A model generated the notes under the pieces. It made no database searches. It had not been told where the DNA came from and worked only from the letters and a program-made list of their open reading frames with translations. Below, one piece after another: positions 10,618-23,600 of a DNA stretch of 64,000 nucleotides. Origin of the DNA: Hordeum vulgare subsp. vulgare (Eukaryota > Streptophyta > Magnoliopsida > Poales > Poaceae). The stretch covers positions 197,515,986 through 197,579,985 of the forward strand of contig NC_058522.1 of assembly GCF_904849725.1 (NCBI RefSeq), written 5' to 3'. Each line of letters opens with the position of its first letter. Position 1 is the stretch's first letter. A program made the position numbers and the translations under genes.

Positions 10618-13600
10618 ATGGCTCACGCAAGTGTCATCCTGAATTTTAATACGTTCCTAGAGAAAGCTAAGTTGAAAGATGATGGAAGCAACTTTGTAGA
10701 CTGGGCTCGTAATCTTAAGCTAATCTTACAAGCTGGAAAGAAGGATTATGTCCTTAATGCTGCGCTAGGAGATGAACCACCCGCTACGGCTGATCAGGAT
10801 GTTAAGAACGCTTGGTTAGCGCGTAAGGAGGACTACTCAATAGTTCAATGTGCAGTCTTGTATGGCTTAGAACCGGGACTTCAACATCGCTTTGAGCGTC
10901 ATGGAGCATTTGAGATGTTCCAGGAGTTGAAGTTTATCTTTCAGAAGAACGCCTGGATCGAGAGGTATGAGACCTCCGATAAATTCTATGCTTGCAAGAT
11001 GGAGGAAAACTCGTCTGTCAGTGAACATGTGCTCAAAATGTCTGGGTACTCAAACCGTCTGGCTGAACTGGGGATTGAACTCCCGCAAGAAGCTATCACT
11101 GACAGAATCCTTCAATCACTGCCGCCAAGCTATAAAGGCTTTGTGTTGAACTACAACATGCAAGGGATGAACAAGTCTCCCGACGAGTTGTTTGCGATAC
11201 TGAAAGTCGCAGAGTCTGAACTCCGTAAAGAGCATCAAGTGTTGATGGTGAGCAAGACCACTAGTTTCAAGATAAATGGCAAAGGAAAGAAGGGCAATTC
11301 AAAGAAGAGCGGCAAGCCTGTTGCCAATCCGCCGAAGAAACCCAAAGCTGGACCTAAGCCTGAAACAGAGTGCTTCTATTGCAAGGGTATGGGTCATTGG
11401 AAGCGCAATTGCCCCAAGTATCTGGCAGATAAGAAGGCGGGCAAAGAAAAATCAGGTATATTTGATATACATGTTATTGATGTGTACTTAACCGGCTCTC
11501 GTAGTAGTGCCTGGGTATTTGATACCGGTTCTGTTGCTCACATTTGCAACTCGAAGCAGGAACTGCGGAATAGACGAAGGTTGGCGAAAGACGAAGTGAC
11601 GATGCGCGTAGGAAACGGTTCCAAGGTTGATGCAATCGCCGTCGGCACAGTGTCACTTCAGCTACCATCGGGATTAGTGATGAACTTAAATCATTGTTAT
11701 TTAGTGCCTGCGTTGAGCATGAACATTATATCTGGATCTTGTTTATTGCGAGACGGTTACTCTTTTAAGTCTGAGAATAATGGTTGTTCTATTTCTATGA
11801 TTAACATCTTTTATGGTCATGCACCGAATGTGAGAGGATTGTTCATATTGAATCTTGATAGCGATACGCATATACATAACATTGAGACCAAAAGAGTTAG
11901 AGTAAACAATGATAGCGCCATATTTTTGTGGCACTACCGCTTGGGTCATATTGGTGTAAAGCGCATGAAGAAACTCCATGCTGATGGACTTTTGGAGTCA
12001 CTTGACTTTGATTCACTTGACACGTACGAACCATGCCTCATGGGCAAGATGACTAAGACTCCGTTCTCCGGAACAATGGAGCATGCAAGTGACTTGTTGG
12101 AAATCATACATACCGATGTGTGTGGTCCAATGAGCGTGGAGGCACGCGGCGGATATTGTTATTTTCTCACCTTCACTGACGATTTAAGTAGATATGGTTA
12201 TGTCTACTTGATGAAGAACAAGTCTGAAACATTTGAAAAGTTCAAGCAATTTCAGAGTGAAGTGGAAAATCATCGTAACAAGAAGATCAAGTTCCTACGG
12301 TCTGATCGTGGGGGTGAATATCTGAGTTTCGAGTTTGGTGCTCACTTAAGACAATGTGGAATTGTTCCACAGTTAACACCGCCTGGAACACCACAGCGTA
12401 ATGGTGTGTCCGAACGTCGTAATCGTACTTTGTTAGAGATGGTGCGATCTATGATGTCTCTTACTGATTTGCCGTTATCGTTTTGGGGTTATGCATTAGA
12501 AATAGCTGCATTCACTTTAAATAGGGCACCATCAACATCCGTTGAGACGACACCATACGAACTGTGGTATGGCAAAAGACCAAAGTTGTCGTTTCTTAAA
12601 GTTTGGGGATGTGATGCTTATGTCAAAAAGCTTCAGCCTGAAAAGCTGGAACCCAAAGCGGAAAAATGCGTCTTGATAGGTTACCCAAAAGAGACAGTTG
12701 GGTACACCTTCTATCTCAAATCCGAGGGCAAAGTGTTTGTTGCTCAGAATGGAACTTTTCTCGAGAAGGAGTTTCTCTCGAGAGAATTGAGTGGGAGGAA
12801 GATAGAACTTGACGAGGTTGTCGAACCTCTCATCCCTTTGGATGGTGGCGCACGGCAAGGGGAGACCTCTGTCATTGCGACGCCGGTTGAGGAGGAAGTT
12901 AATGATGATGATCATGAAACTCCAGTTCAAGTTTTTGTTGAACCACGCAGGTCGACGAGATCACGCGCTGCTCCAGAGTGGTACGGTAATCCCGTCTTAT
13001 CAATCATGTTGTTAGACAACAATGAACCTGCAAATTATGAAGAAGCAATGGTGGGCCCAGATTCCAACAAATGGCTAGAAGCCATGAAATCCGAGATAGG
13101 ATCCATGTATGAGAACAAAGTGTGGACTTTGGACATGCTACCTGACGGCCCCAAGGCTATTCAGAACAAATGGATCTTTAAGAAGAAGACGGACGCTGAC
13201 GGTAATGTGACCGTTTATAAAGCTCGACTTGTGGCAAAGGGTTTTTCACAAGTTCCAGGAGTTGACTACGATGAGACCTTCTCACCCGTAGCGATGCTTA
13301 AGTCCGTCAGAATCATGTTAGCAATAGCTGCATTTTTCGATTATGAAATCTGGCAGATGGATGTGAAAACGGCGTTCCTTAACGGTTTCCTTAAGGAAGA
13401 GTTGTATATGATGCAACCCGAAGGTTTTGTCGATCCTAAAAATGCTGACAAGGTGTGCAAGCTCCAGTGATCAATTTATGGACTGGTGCAAGCATCTCGG
13501 AGTTGGAACAAACGCTTTGATGAGGTGATCAAAGCATTTGGGTTTATACAAGTGGTTGGAGAATCTTATATTTACAAGAAAGTGAGTGGGAGCTCTGTGG

Positions 13601-14597
13601 CGTTTCTAATATTATATGTGGATGACATATTACTGATTGGAAACAACGTAGAGCTTTTGGAGAGCATAAAAGGTTACTTGAATAAAGGTTTCTCTATGAA
13701 GGACCTAGGAGAAGCTGCTTACATTCTAGGCATTAAGATCTATAGGGATAGATCAAAACGCCTGATAGGACTTTCACAAAGCACATACCTTGATAAAGTT
13801 TTGAAGAGGTTCAAAATGGAACAGTCCAAGAAAGGGTTCTTGCCAGTGTTACAAGGTACGAGATTGAGTAAGACTCAGTGCCAGCAACTGATGAAGATAG
13901 AGAGCATATGCGCTCCGTCCCCTATGCTTCAGCCATAGGTTCTATCATGTATGCGATGCTGTGCACTAGACCGGATGTTAGCCTGGCCATAAGTATGGCA
14001 GGTAGGTTCCAGAGTAATCCAGGAGTGGATCACTGGACAGCGGTCAAGAATATCCTGAAGTACCTGAAAAGGACTAAGGTGATGTTTCTCGTGTATGGAG
14101 GTGACGAAGAGCTCGCCATAAAAGGTTACGTCGATGCAAGCTTTGACACAGATCCGGACAACTCTAAGTCGCAAACCGGATACATATTTATTCTTAATGG
14201 GGGTGCAGTAAGCTGGTGCAGTTCCAAGCAAAGCGTCGTAGCAGATTCTACATGTGAAGCGGAGTACATGGCTGCCTCGGAGGCGGCTAAGGAGGGTGTC
14301 TGGATGAAGCAGTTCATGACGGATCTTGGAGTGGTGCCAAGTGCACTGGATCCAATAACCTTGTTCTGTGACAACACTGGTGCCATTGCCTTAGCAAAGG
14401 AACCAAGGTTTCACAAGAAGACCAGACACATCAAAGGACGCTTCAACCTCATCCGCGACTACGTCGAGGAGGAGGACGTGAATATATGCAAAGTGCACAC
14501 GGATCTGAATATAGCAGACCCGCTGACTAAACCTCTTCCACGGCCAAAACATGATCGACACCAGAACTGTATGGGTGTTAGATTTATTACAATGTAA
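10618..14597 (+). pseudogene. Angela gag-pol polyprotein, near intact (one stop, one frameshift)
   Basis: Gag covers residues 1 to about 270, with a CCHC knuckle (CFYCKGMGHWKRNC, about 252-265). Protease has FDTGS with catalytic Asp about 302. The integrase zinc region keeps HYRLGH (H439, H444) and C473 but has Tyr at 470 where a Cys is expected. The integrase core has D500, D563 and E599, which fits D,D-35-E. Reverse transcriptase has KARLVAKGFSQ, QMDVKTAFLNG and the YVDD catalytic motif near 13614. RNase H has SQTGYIF, EAEYMAASEA and DNTGAIALAKEP. The first lesion is TGA at 13468-13470, where family copies read Arg (CGA>TGA, a CpG-type change). The second is a 1-bp deletion in a C run near 13880, after which the frame starting at 13878 carries the end. 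The start ATG is the standard gag start. The product would be a non-functional truncated gag-pol. Confidence 0.93.
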
Positions 14598-14635
14598 TTC
14601 ACATGGTGATGTGAGGGCTAGATTATTGACTCTAC

Positions 14636-14649
14636 TGCAAGTGGGAGAC
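14636..14649 (+). promoter_or_regulatory. Angela polypurine tract
   Basis: GCAAGTGGGAGAC directly precedes the right LTR TG. This is the plus-strand priming site for second-strand cDNA, in the form typical of copia elements. Confidence 0.85.
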
Positions 14650-16472
14650 TGTTGGAATTATGCCCTAGAGGCAATAATAAATGTATAGTTATTATTATAA
14701 TTCCTGTATCAAGATAATAGTTTATTATCCACGCTATAATTGTATTGAATGAAGACTCATTTACATGTGTGGATACATAGACAAAACACCGTCCGTAGCA
14801 TGGCTCTAGTTGGCTAGCCAGTTGATTGATGATAGTCAGTGTCTTCTGATTATGAACAAGGTGTTGTTTCTTGATAACTGGATCACGTCATTAGGAGAAT
14901 CACGTGATGGACTAGACCCAAACTAATAGACATAGCATGTTGATCGTGTCATTTTGTTGCTACTGTTTTCTGCGTGTCAAGTATTTATTCCTATGACCAT
15001 GAGATCATATAACTCACTGACACCGGAGGAATGCTTTGTGTGTATCAAACGTCGCAACGTAACTGGGTGACTATAAAGATGCTCTACAGGTATCTCCGAA
15101 GGTGTTAGTTGAGTTAGTATGGATCAAGACTGGGATTTGTCACTCCGTGTGACGGAGAGGTATCTCGGGGCCCACTCGGTAATACAACATCACACACAAG
15201 CCTTGCAAGCAATGTAACTTAGTGTAACTTGCGGGATCTTGTATTACAGAACGAGTAAAGAGACTTGCCAGTAAACGAGATTGAAATAGGTATGCGGATA
15301 CTGACGATCGAATCTCGGGCAAGTAACATACCGAAGGACAAAGGGAATGACATACGGGATTATACGAATCCTTGACACTGAGGTTCAAACGATAAGATCT
15401 TCGTAGAATATGTAGGATCCAATATGGGCATCCAGGTCCCGCTATTGGATATTGACCGAGAAGTCTCTCGGATCATGTCTACATAGTTCTCGAACCCGCA
15501 GGGTCTGCACACTTAAGGTTCGACGTTGTTTTATGCGTATTTGAGTTATATGGTTGGTTACCGAATGTTGTTTGGAGTCCCGGATGAGATCACGGACGTC
15601 ACGAGGGTTTCCGGAATAGTCCGGAAACGAAGATTGATATATAGGATGACCTCATTTGATTACCCGAAGGTTTTCGGAGTTACCGGGAATGTACCGGGAA
15701 TGACGAATGGGTTCCGGGAGTTCACCGGGGGGGCAACCCACCCCGGGGAAGCCCATAGGCTTTGGGGAGACACACCAGCCCTTAGTGGGCTGGTGGGACA
15801 GCTCCAAAGGGGCCTATGCGCCAAGAGAAGGAAATCAAAGGAAAAGAAAAAAAAAGAGGGAGGAAGTGGGAAGGGAGGGGGACTCCTCCCACCAAACCAA
15901 GTCCAACTCGGTTTGGGGGGGGGGAGTCCTCCCCCCCTTGGCTCGGCCGACCCCTTGGGAGTCCCTTGGACCCCAAGGCAAGGTCCCCCTCCCTCCTCCT
16001 ATATATATGGGGCTTTTAGGGCAGATTTGAGACGACTTTCTGACGGCTGCCCGACCACATACCTCCATAGTTTTTCCTCTAGATCGCGTTTCTGCGGAGC
16101 TCGGGCGGAGCCCTGCTGAGACGAGATCATCACCAACCTCCGGAGCGCCGTCACGCTGCCGGAGAACTCTTCTACCTCTCCATCTCTCTTGCTGGATCAA
16201 GAAGGCCGAGATCATCGTTGAGCTGTACGTGTGCTGAACGCGGAGGTGCCGTCCGTTCGGTACTAGATCGTGGGACTGATCGCGGGATTGTTCGCGGGGC
16301 GGATCGAGGGACGTGAGGACGTTCCACTACATCAACCGCGTTCTCTAACGCTTCTGCTATATGATCTACAAGTGTACGTAGATCACTCATCCCCTCTCGT
16401 AGATGGAAATCACCATGATAGGTCTTCATGCGCGTAGGAAAATTTTTGTTTCCCATGCGACGTTCCCCAACA
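14650..16472 (+). repeat. Angela right LTR
   Basis: It is 1823 bp and a near copy of 7534-9362, differing by about 27 substitutions by eye and by the length of the G run near 15727. It ends CA at 16471-16472, followed by the TGTTG duplication. Confidence 0.96.
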
Positions 16473-16477
16473 TGTTG
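16473..16477 (+). repeat. Target site duplication of Angela, right copy (TGTTG)
   Basis: It is identical to 7529-7533. The host reading (element G gag) continues after it. Confidence 0.95.
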
Positions 16478-16530
16478 TTCTATTCAACTACTTTTGTCCC
16501 GAAGAATTCTACAAAAACAATCGTCTTTTC
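16478..16530 (+). pseudogene. Element G gag, short continuation after Angela
   Basis: When read on from the duplicated target, this 53-bp stretch gives …LFNYFCPEEFYKNNRL, matching the next conserved gag block (L-C-P-E-E-F-x-K-I). It stops at 16530, where an unrelated Gypsy sequence begins, so the following few hundred residues of gag are missing. Confidence 0.65.
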
Positions 16531-19181
16531 TGTTTTGTTGCGTCCACACTATCATAATTCTGTTGTGATTGTGTCTTTTTGTGTTTCTTTTTGTGTTTGA
16601 GCCAAGCAAAACCTTTATGATTAGTCTTGGTAATGGTCGATATTCTTTTTGTGTTTGAGCCAAGCAAAACCTTTATGATTATACTTTTTTGGTTGTTTGA
16701 TCCTGCTGGAAAAAGACAGAAACTGTTCGCTCACGAGATGATTTTTCATTTTTATTCAGAAAGAGCTTTTGAGTTGATTTTTTTGCTGCTGGTCGATATT
16801 CTTTTTTCCCAGGCTGTCGTAATTTTTCAGATTTTTGAGGTACGAGAAGGATACGAAGTATACAGATTGCTACAGACTGGTCTGTTTTTGACAGATTCTG
16901 TTTTTGTAGAGTTGGTTGCTTGTTTTGATGAAACTATGGTTAGTATCGGGGGGTACTAGCCATGGAAAAGTGAGAATACAGTAGCCCATCATCAATATAG
17001 ATAGAATTCAAGTTTGCTATAGTAACAAAAGAAGTGGTAGTTTGTTTTCTTGTGCTAATGTTATCACGAGTTTCTGTTTAAGTTTTGTGTTGTGAAGTTT
17101 TCAAGTTTTGGTGATGTTCTCATGGACAAAGAGATAAGGAGTGGAAGAGCTCAAGCTTGGGGATGCCCAAGGCATCCCAAGCCAAATTCAAGGACACCAA
17201 AAAGCCTAAGCTTGGGGATGCCCCGGGAAGGCATCCCCTCTTTCGTCTTCAATCCATCGGTAACATTACTTGGAGCTATATTTTTATTCACCACATGATA
17301 TGTGTTTTTTCTTGGAGCATCTTATATCGTAGGAGTCTTTTCCTTTTGTTGTGTCACAATCATCCTTGCTGCACACCTTTTTTGAGAGAGATAGACATGC
17401 ACTCATCGTGATTTTGCTAGAATGCTCATAGTGCTTCACTTATATCTTTTGAGCTAGATACTTTTGCTGTTTGTGCTTCACTTATATCTTTTAGATCACG
17501 GCGGTGCGTGATTTGGTAGTTGGCTTATGCTATGAAAGTAGTCGCAAAAGTGATAGATACCCAAAGAGGATGCAAAAACCTCCATCTTCATGTGCATTTA
17601 GTGGAAAGAGAAGTTTTGATTCCTCTCAAATAGTTTTGAGACATGGATTTGGTAATATTAAGAGTTATGTCAGTAGGGGTTTGTGAATCTAGAAAAACTT
17701 GTGTGGAAGTTAGTGATTCCCATAACATGCACGTATGGTGAACCGCTATTTTAGGAAGTCGGAGTATAATTGATCTATTGATTGTCATCCTTTGTGTTGA
17801 GGTCGGGATAGCGCGATGGTTTACACCTACCAACCCTTCCCCTCGGAGTATGCATTTAGCACTTTGTTTCGATTACTAATATAAACTTTCGCAACAAGTA
17901 TGTGAGTTCTTCATGACTAATGTGAGCCCATGGTATAGATGCACTTTCACCTTCCACCATTGTTAGCTTCTCTAGTCCCGCGCAATTCTCGCTGGTGCAC
18001 AAACTCACCAAATTCCTTCCTCAAAACAGCCACCATATCTACCTACTATGGCATTTTCATAGCCATTCCGAGATATATTTCCATGCAACTCCCACCGTTC
18101 CATCTCATGACTTGTGCCGTCACTCTCATATTGCCATCGCATGATCGTAAGATAGCTAGCGAAATGTTTCAACGTCATACACCATGCTAGATCGTTGCAC
18201 ATCCCGGTACACTGCCGGAGGCATTTCCTATGGAGTTATCATCATAGTGATATTTGAGCTGTGAGTAAATAAAAGTGTGATGATCATCATTATTAGAGCA
18301 TTATCCCATATGAGGAAATAAAAAAAAGGAGCCCAAAGAGCCCCAAAAAAAAACAGGCCTAAGAGCCCAAATGGAAAAAAGAGAGAGAAAAAGAGAGAAG
18401 GGACAATGCTACTATCTTTTTCCACACTTGTGCTTCATGATAGCACCATGTTCTTCATGATTGAAAGCTTCTTTCTTTGTCACTACCATATGCTAGTGGG
18501 AATCTTCATTATATAACTTGGCTTGTATATTCCAAGGATGGGCTTCCTCAAAATTGCCCTAGGTCTTCATGAGCAAGCAAGTTGGATGCACACCCAGTAG
18601 TTCACCTTTTGAGCTTTCACATACTTATAGCTCTAGTGCATCTCTTGTATGGCAATCCCTACTCATTCACATTGATATATATTAATGGGCATCTCCATAG
18701 ACTATTGATACGCTAAGTCAATGTGACTATCTCCTCCCTTTTTTGTCTCACAACCACCACCACACTCTATTCCACCTATAGTGCTATATCCATGGCTCAC
18801 GCTCATGTATTGCGTGATAGTTATAAAAAGTTTGAGAAAGTAAGAGTGCGAAAACAATTACTTGTCCAATACCGGGGTTGTGCATGATTTACATTAGTTG
18901 TGTGAGGATGATGGAGCATAGCCAGACTATATGATTTTGTAGGGCTAACTTTCTTTGGCCTTGTTATTTTGAAAGTTCATGATTACAATGCTAGTTTGCT
19001 TGAAGTATTACTATTTTCATGTCAATAGCAAACTATTGTTTAGAATCTTACGGATCTGAACATTCATGTCACGTGAAAGAAGTTGCAAAGGACAACTATG
19101 CTAGGTAGCATTCCACATCAAAAATTCGTTCTTTATCACTTCCCTACTCGAGGACGAGCAGGAGTTAAGCTTGGGGATGCT
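16531..19181 (+). mobile_element. Athila-like element, 3' internal non-coding region (copy A)
   Basis: From TGTTTTGTTGCGTCC onward this is collinear with 45970-48573 of element C, by eye roughly 90% alike. It includes the duplicated CTTGGGGATGCC words (17157, 17211), a purine-rich AAAGAGAGAG stretch near 18370 and the purine tract before the LTR. It holds no credible gene; frames of 65-110 codons are accidental. The 5' part of the element (LTR, gag, protease) is missing, and the left edge is fused to element G gag. Confidence 0.8.
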
Positions 19182-20667
19182 TGGTACGTCTCCAACTTAT
19201 CTATAATTTTTGATGGTTTCATGCTATTATCTTGTCAAACTTTGAATGTTTTGCATGGCTTTTATATATTTTTTGGGACGAACTTATTAACCCAGTGCCC
19301 AGTGCCAGTTCCTGTTTTCTCCATGTTTTTGACCCCTTTTAGAGGAGATTTTGAAACGGAGTCCAAACGGAAGAAAATCCCCGAAAAGATTTTTTCCGAA
19401 ATGGAAGAAGATCGGGAAGCTTGAGAGCTAAGGAAGGGGAGCCTCAGGGGCCCCACAAGCCCCCACCCCGCGGCCAGGGGGTAGGCCGCGGCCCACAGGC
19501 TTGTGGGCCCCCTCGGCGCCCCCTGACATAGGTGTTGCGCCTATAAATTTCCTAAAAGTCCCAAAAAATGAGGAGATCCTCGAAATTACTTTTCCGCCAC
19601 TGCAAGCTTTTGTCTCCGCAAGATCCCATCTGGGGCATGTTCTGGTGCCCAGCCGGAGGGGGATTCGGACACGGAGGGCTTCTTCATCAACACCATGACC
19701 TCTCCGATGATGCGTGAGTAGTTCACCATAGACCTACGGGTCCATAGCTAATAGCTAGATGGCTTCTTCTCTCTCTTGGATCTTCAATACAGAGTTCTCC
19801 ATGATCTTCATGGAGATCTATCCGATGTAATCTTCTTTTGCGGTGTGTTTGTCAAGATCCGATGAATTGTGGATTTATGATCAGATTATCTATGAATCTT
19901 ATTTGAGTTTCTTCTGATCTCTCTTATGCATGATTTCATATCCTTCTAATTCTCTTCGAGTTGTGGGTTTTTTCTGGCCAACTAGATCTATGATTCTTGC
20001 AATGGGAGAAGTGCTTGGTATTGGGTTCATACCGTACTGTGACCTCACCCACTGACAGAAGGGGTAGCAAGGCACGCATCGTGTTGTTGGCATGAAGGGT
20101 AAAAAGATAGGGTTTTCATCATTGGTTTGAGATTATCCCTCTACATCATGTCATCTTGCTTAAGGCGTTACTCTGTCCGTAATGAACTCAATACACTAGA
20201 TGCATGCTGGATAGCGGTCGATGTGTGGAGTAATAGTAGTAGATGCAGAAAGTATCATTCTACTTGTCCCGGACGTGATGCCTATATGTATGATCATTGC
20301 CTTAGATATCGTCATGACTTTGCGCGGTTCTATCAATTGCTCGACGGTAATTTGTTGACCCACCGTGATATTTGCTATTATGAGAGAAGCCTCTAGTGAA
20401 CACTATGGCCCCCAGGGTCTACTCCACACCATATTTTCAGCCTTACACTTTTTACTTCATTGCACTTTCCGCCTTTAGATCTAACTTTGCAAACAATCTT
20501 GAAGGGATTGACAACCCCTTTGAAGCGTTGGGTGCAAGCTTGTTTGTGTTCGCGCAGGTACTCTGGACATGACGAGGCCCTCCTTCTAGATCGATACCTT
20601 GGTTCTCAAACTGAGGGAAATACTTACTGCTCCTGTGCTGCATCACCCTTTCCTCTTCAAGGATAAA
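19182..20667 (+). repeat. Athila/Sabrina-like LTR (copy A), 3'-truncated
   Basis: It starts TGGTACGTCTCC (family start TGATACGTCTCC) just after a GAGTTAAGCTTGGGGATGC purine tract. It is collinear with 48574-50089 but loses the last 25-30 bp, where it is fused to Tekay-like gag-pol sequence. A TATAAAT box is at 19542. The 20127-20396 and 20460-20666 frames recur in all copies as LTR sequence and are not genes. Confidence 0.82.
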
Positions 20668-23600
20668 ACCGACGCAAACCAGAGAAACAACAAGAAGAAT
20701 TCCTAGCGCCAAGGAAGGACTTTTGTTGCCGCAGCAGACGCCGCCCTAACCCTAAGTTTAATCAAGAACGCATCTACCATATCTCCACCGTAGAAGCGTG
20801 TAAAGCTCCAGAAGTCGTTATCGGTATGTTCCCTGTTAACAACATACTAGCAATAGTTTTATTTGATTCAGGGGATTCCCACTCATTTATTTCAAGGTGT
20901 TTTGCCGCGATACACCAATTTTCCCCTTCGTTGTTGGATAAAATCATGGTTGTACAATCCCCTGGCTCTATGTTCAGAACAAATCTCATATACCGGGTTT
21001 TGTAAATACGGATACAAGGAGCTACCTTTCCAGCTACACTAATTGCCATCGAATCCTCGGGATTAGACGTAAAACCGGGGATGGACTGGTTGACACCCCA
21101 TCAAGTGTGTATCAATTGTGCCACCAGAACTGTAACGCTGGTTAATCCGGCCGGTCAAACCGTCCAGTTTCTCGCCAACAACATGAAGTCAAGGAATGGA
21201 ATGGCATACCAAGCACTGGTCATGGATACGAACTTCATTCCTGTGGTATGCGGATTTCCATATGTGTTCCCCGCGGAATTGCCAGGAATGCCACCTGACC
21301 GGGAGTTGGAGTTCGCAATCGAATTAGTTCCAGGTACTACCCCAATTTACAAGAAATACTATCGTATGCTAGGACCGGAATTGACAGAGCTAAAGAAACA
21401 GTTCGATGAATTACTGCAAAAAGGATACATCCGCCCAAGCATCTCCCCATGAGGATCACTAGAAATGTTTGTCAAGAAGAAGGATGGAAGTTTGCGAATG
21501 TGCATAGACTATCGTCAGCTAAATGAGGTCACTATTAAAAATAATTACCCACTACCACGCATTGATGACTTATTCGACCAATTAAGTGGAGCACGAGTAT
21601 TCTCCAAAATTCACCTAAGGACTGCGGATCATGAGTTAAAAATCAGAAAAGAAGATATACCTAAGACATCGTTCACCACCCGATGTAACATGTATGAGTT
21701 TACAATCATGTCATTTGGACTGACGAATGCTCCAACCTATTTCATGAGCATGATGAACAAGGTTTTCATGGATTTCCTGGACAAATTTGTGGTAGTGTTC
21801 ATTGATGATATCCTGATATATTCTAAGGATGAAGAGAACTGCAAGCATCACCTCCGTGCTATCTTAGAACGACTGAGATCCCATCAACTGTATGCTAAAT
21901 TCAGTAAATGTGAGTTCTGGCTGAAGGAAGTGGGATTTTTCGGACACATCCTATCAGAACAAGGTGTGGCCGTCGACCCTAGTAAGGTAGCATCAGTACT
22001 AAACTGGAGAACACCAGTCTCGGTGACCGAAGTTCGTAGCTTTCTTGGATTGGCAGGCTAATACCAACGTTTCATAGAAGGATTCTCCAAGATAGCCAAA
22101 CCACTGTCGAAATTTCTCAAGAAAAAACAGAAATTTGTGTGGACGACAGCATGCGAAAGCAGTTTCCTGGTATTAAAAACAAGGCTAACGACATCACCTG
22201 TCTTAATCCTTCCGGATATTCACAAGAGTTTTGACATTTATTGTGATGCTTCCCGACGAGGAATTGGCTGTGTGCTAATGCAGGAAGGAAAGGTTGTAGC
22301 ATACGCATCCCGACAGCTACAGCCACATGAGGAGAACTACCACACACATGACTTGGAGTTAGCAGTCGTGGTTCATGCCTTGAAGATTTGGAGGCTTTAC
22401 CTTATTGGCCAACGATTTGAGATATATACGGACCACAAAAGTCTTAAGTATATTTTCACCCAGCCAGACCTAAATCTCAGGCAAAGACGATGGCTTGAAC
22501 TAGTCAAGGACTATGACCTTGGGATCAACTATCATCCGGGAAAAACCAATGTGGTTGCAGACGCGCTCAGTTGAAAGCCAACCACGATAAACGCATTATT
22601 GGGAAGTATGCATCCAAGACTGCAAGAAGAATTCGTTAGTCTCAACATGATACTATGCGGTCCAATTACCCCAGAGACCCTGGAAATTACCCCCACTCTC
22701 ATAGAAGAAATCAAGAAAGCTCAAGGATCAGACGAGGGAATCAAGAAGATAAAAGAGTCACTACCAAAAGGGAAGGACAAATCCTTCCGAATGGATGACC
22801 AAGGCATTTTATGGTTCGAAAAACGGATATGCGTCCCCAACCAAAACAGCCTTGGACAACAAATACTCAAAGAGGCGCACGATTTTGCATATTCTATTCA
22901 TCAAGGAGGTACGAAGATGTACCAAGATTTGAGAAAGACATTTTGGTGGTCAGGGATGCAAAGGGATATAGCATATTATGTTGCCTACTGTGATATATGA
23001 AACAACGTTAAGGCGGAACACAAAAATCCCGCCAGGTTACTACAACCTTTACCGGTTCCCCCATGGAAGTGGGACGACATATGCATGGACTTCATTGTAG
23101 GACTACCCAAGTCGACAAGGGGAAATCATGCTATCTGGGTCATTGCGGATATGCTCACTAAAGTATCCCATTTCATCCCGGTAAAGACTAGTTTCAATGC
23201 CCACCTACTGGCACAGTTATACACGTCCCGGATAGTAAGCCTACGTGGAGTACCCAAGTCGATCACCTCAGATAGAGGCTCTCTGTTTACCTCAGTATTC
23301 CGGCTACGATTACACCAAGCCTTGGGAACCATGCTAAAACACAGAATAGCATACCACCTCAGACGGATGGGCAAACAGAAAGAGTGAATCAAATACTAGA
23401 GGACATGCTTCGGTCATGTGCTCTCACCCATGGACCCAAATGGGAAGACAACCTACCCTATGCAGAATTCTCTTACAACAACGGCTATCAGACGAGTTTG
23501 AAGATGTCACCATTCGAAGCCTTATACGGAAGGAAGTGTCGTACCCCTTTGAACTGATCCCAAACCGGAGATAGTCGTATTTTTGGAACATACTTGATGC

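Larger units (their letters stand above)
7534..16472 (+). mobile_element. Full-length Ty1-copia retrotransposon, BARE1/Angela/WIS group
   Basis: It is 8939 bp with two LTRs (1829 and 1823 bp), TG…CA ends, a tRNA-iMet primer site, one long gag-pol frame, a polypurine tract and a perfect TGTTG target duplication. The LTR start TGTTGGAATTATGCC and its whole course are those of the BARE1/Angela/WIS group of Triticeae. By-eye comparison of the LTRs gives about 27 substitutions plus a G-run length change (14 versus 7 G near 8621 and 15727), roughly 1.5%. With 1.3e-8 substitutions per site per year, an assumed grass LTR rate, that is about 0.6 million years. The coding region carries one stop and one frameshift. 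It is the youngest well-preserved element here. Confidence 0.95.

Noticed and set aside
20640..20715. A primer binding site just after the copy A LTR (AAGAATTCCTAGCGCC)
   Set aside because: The same bases read better as the gag end of the Tekay-like element (RNNKKN…), which continues in frame into its protease region.
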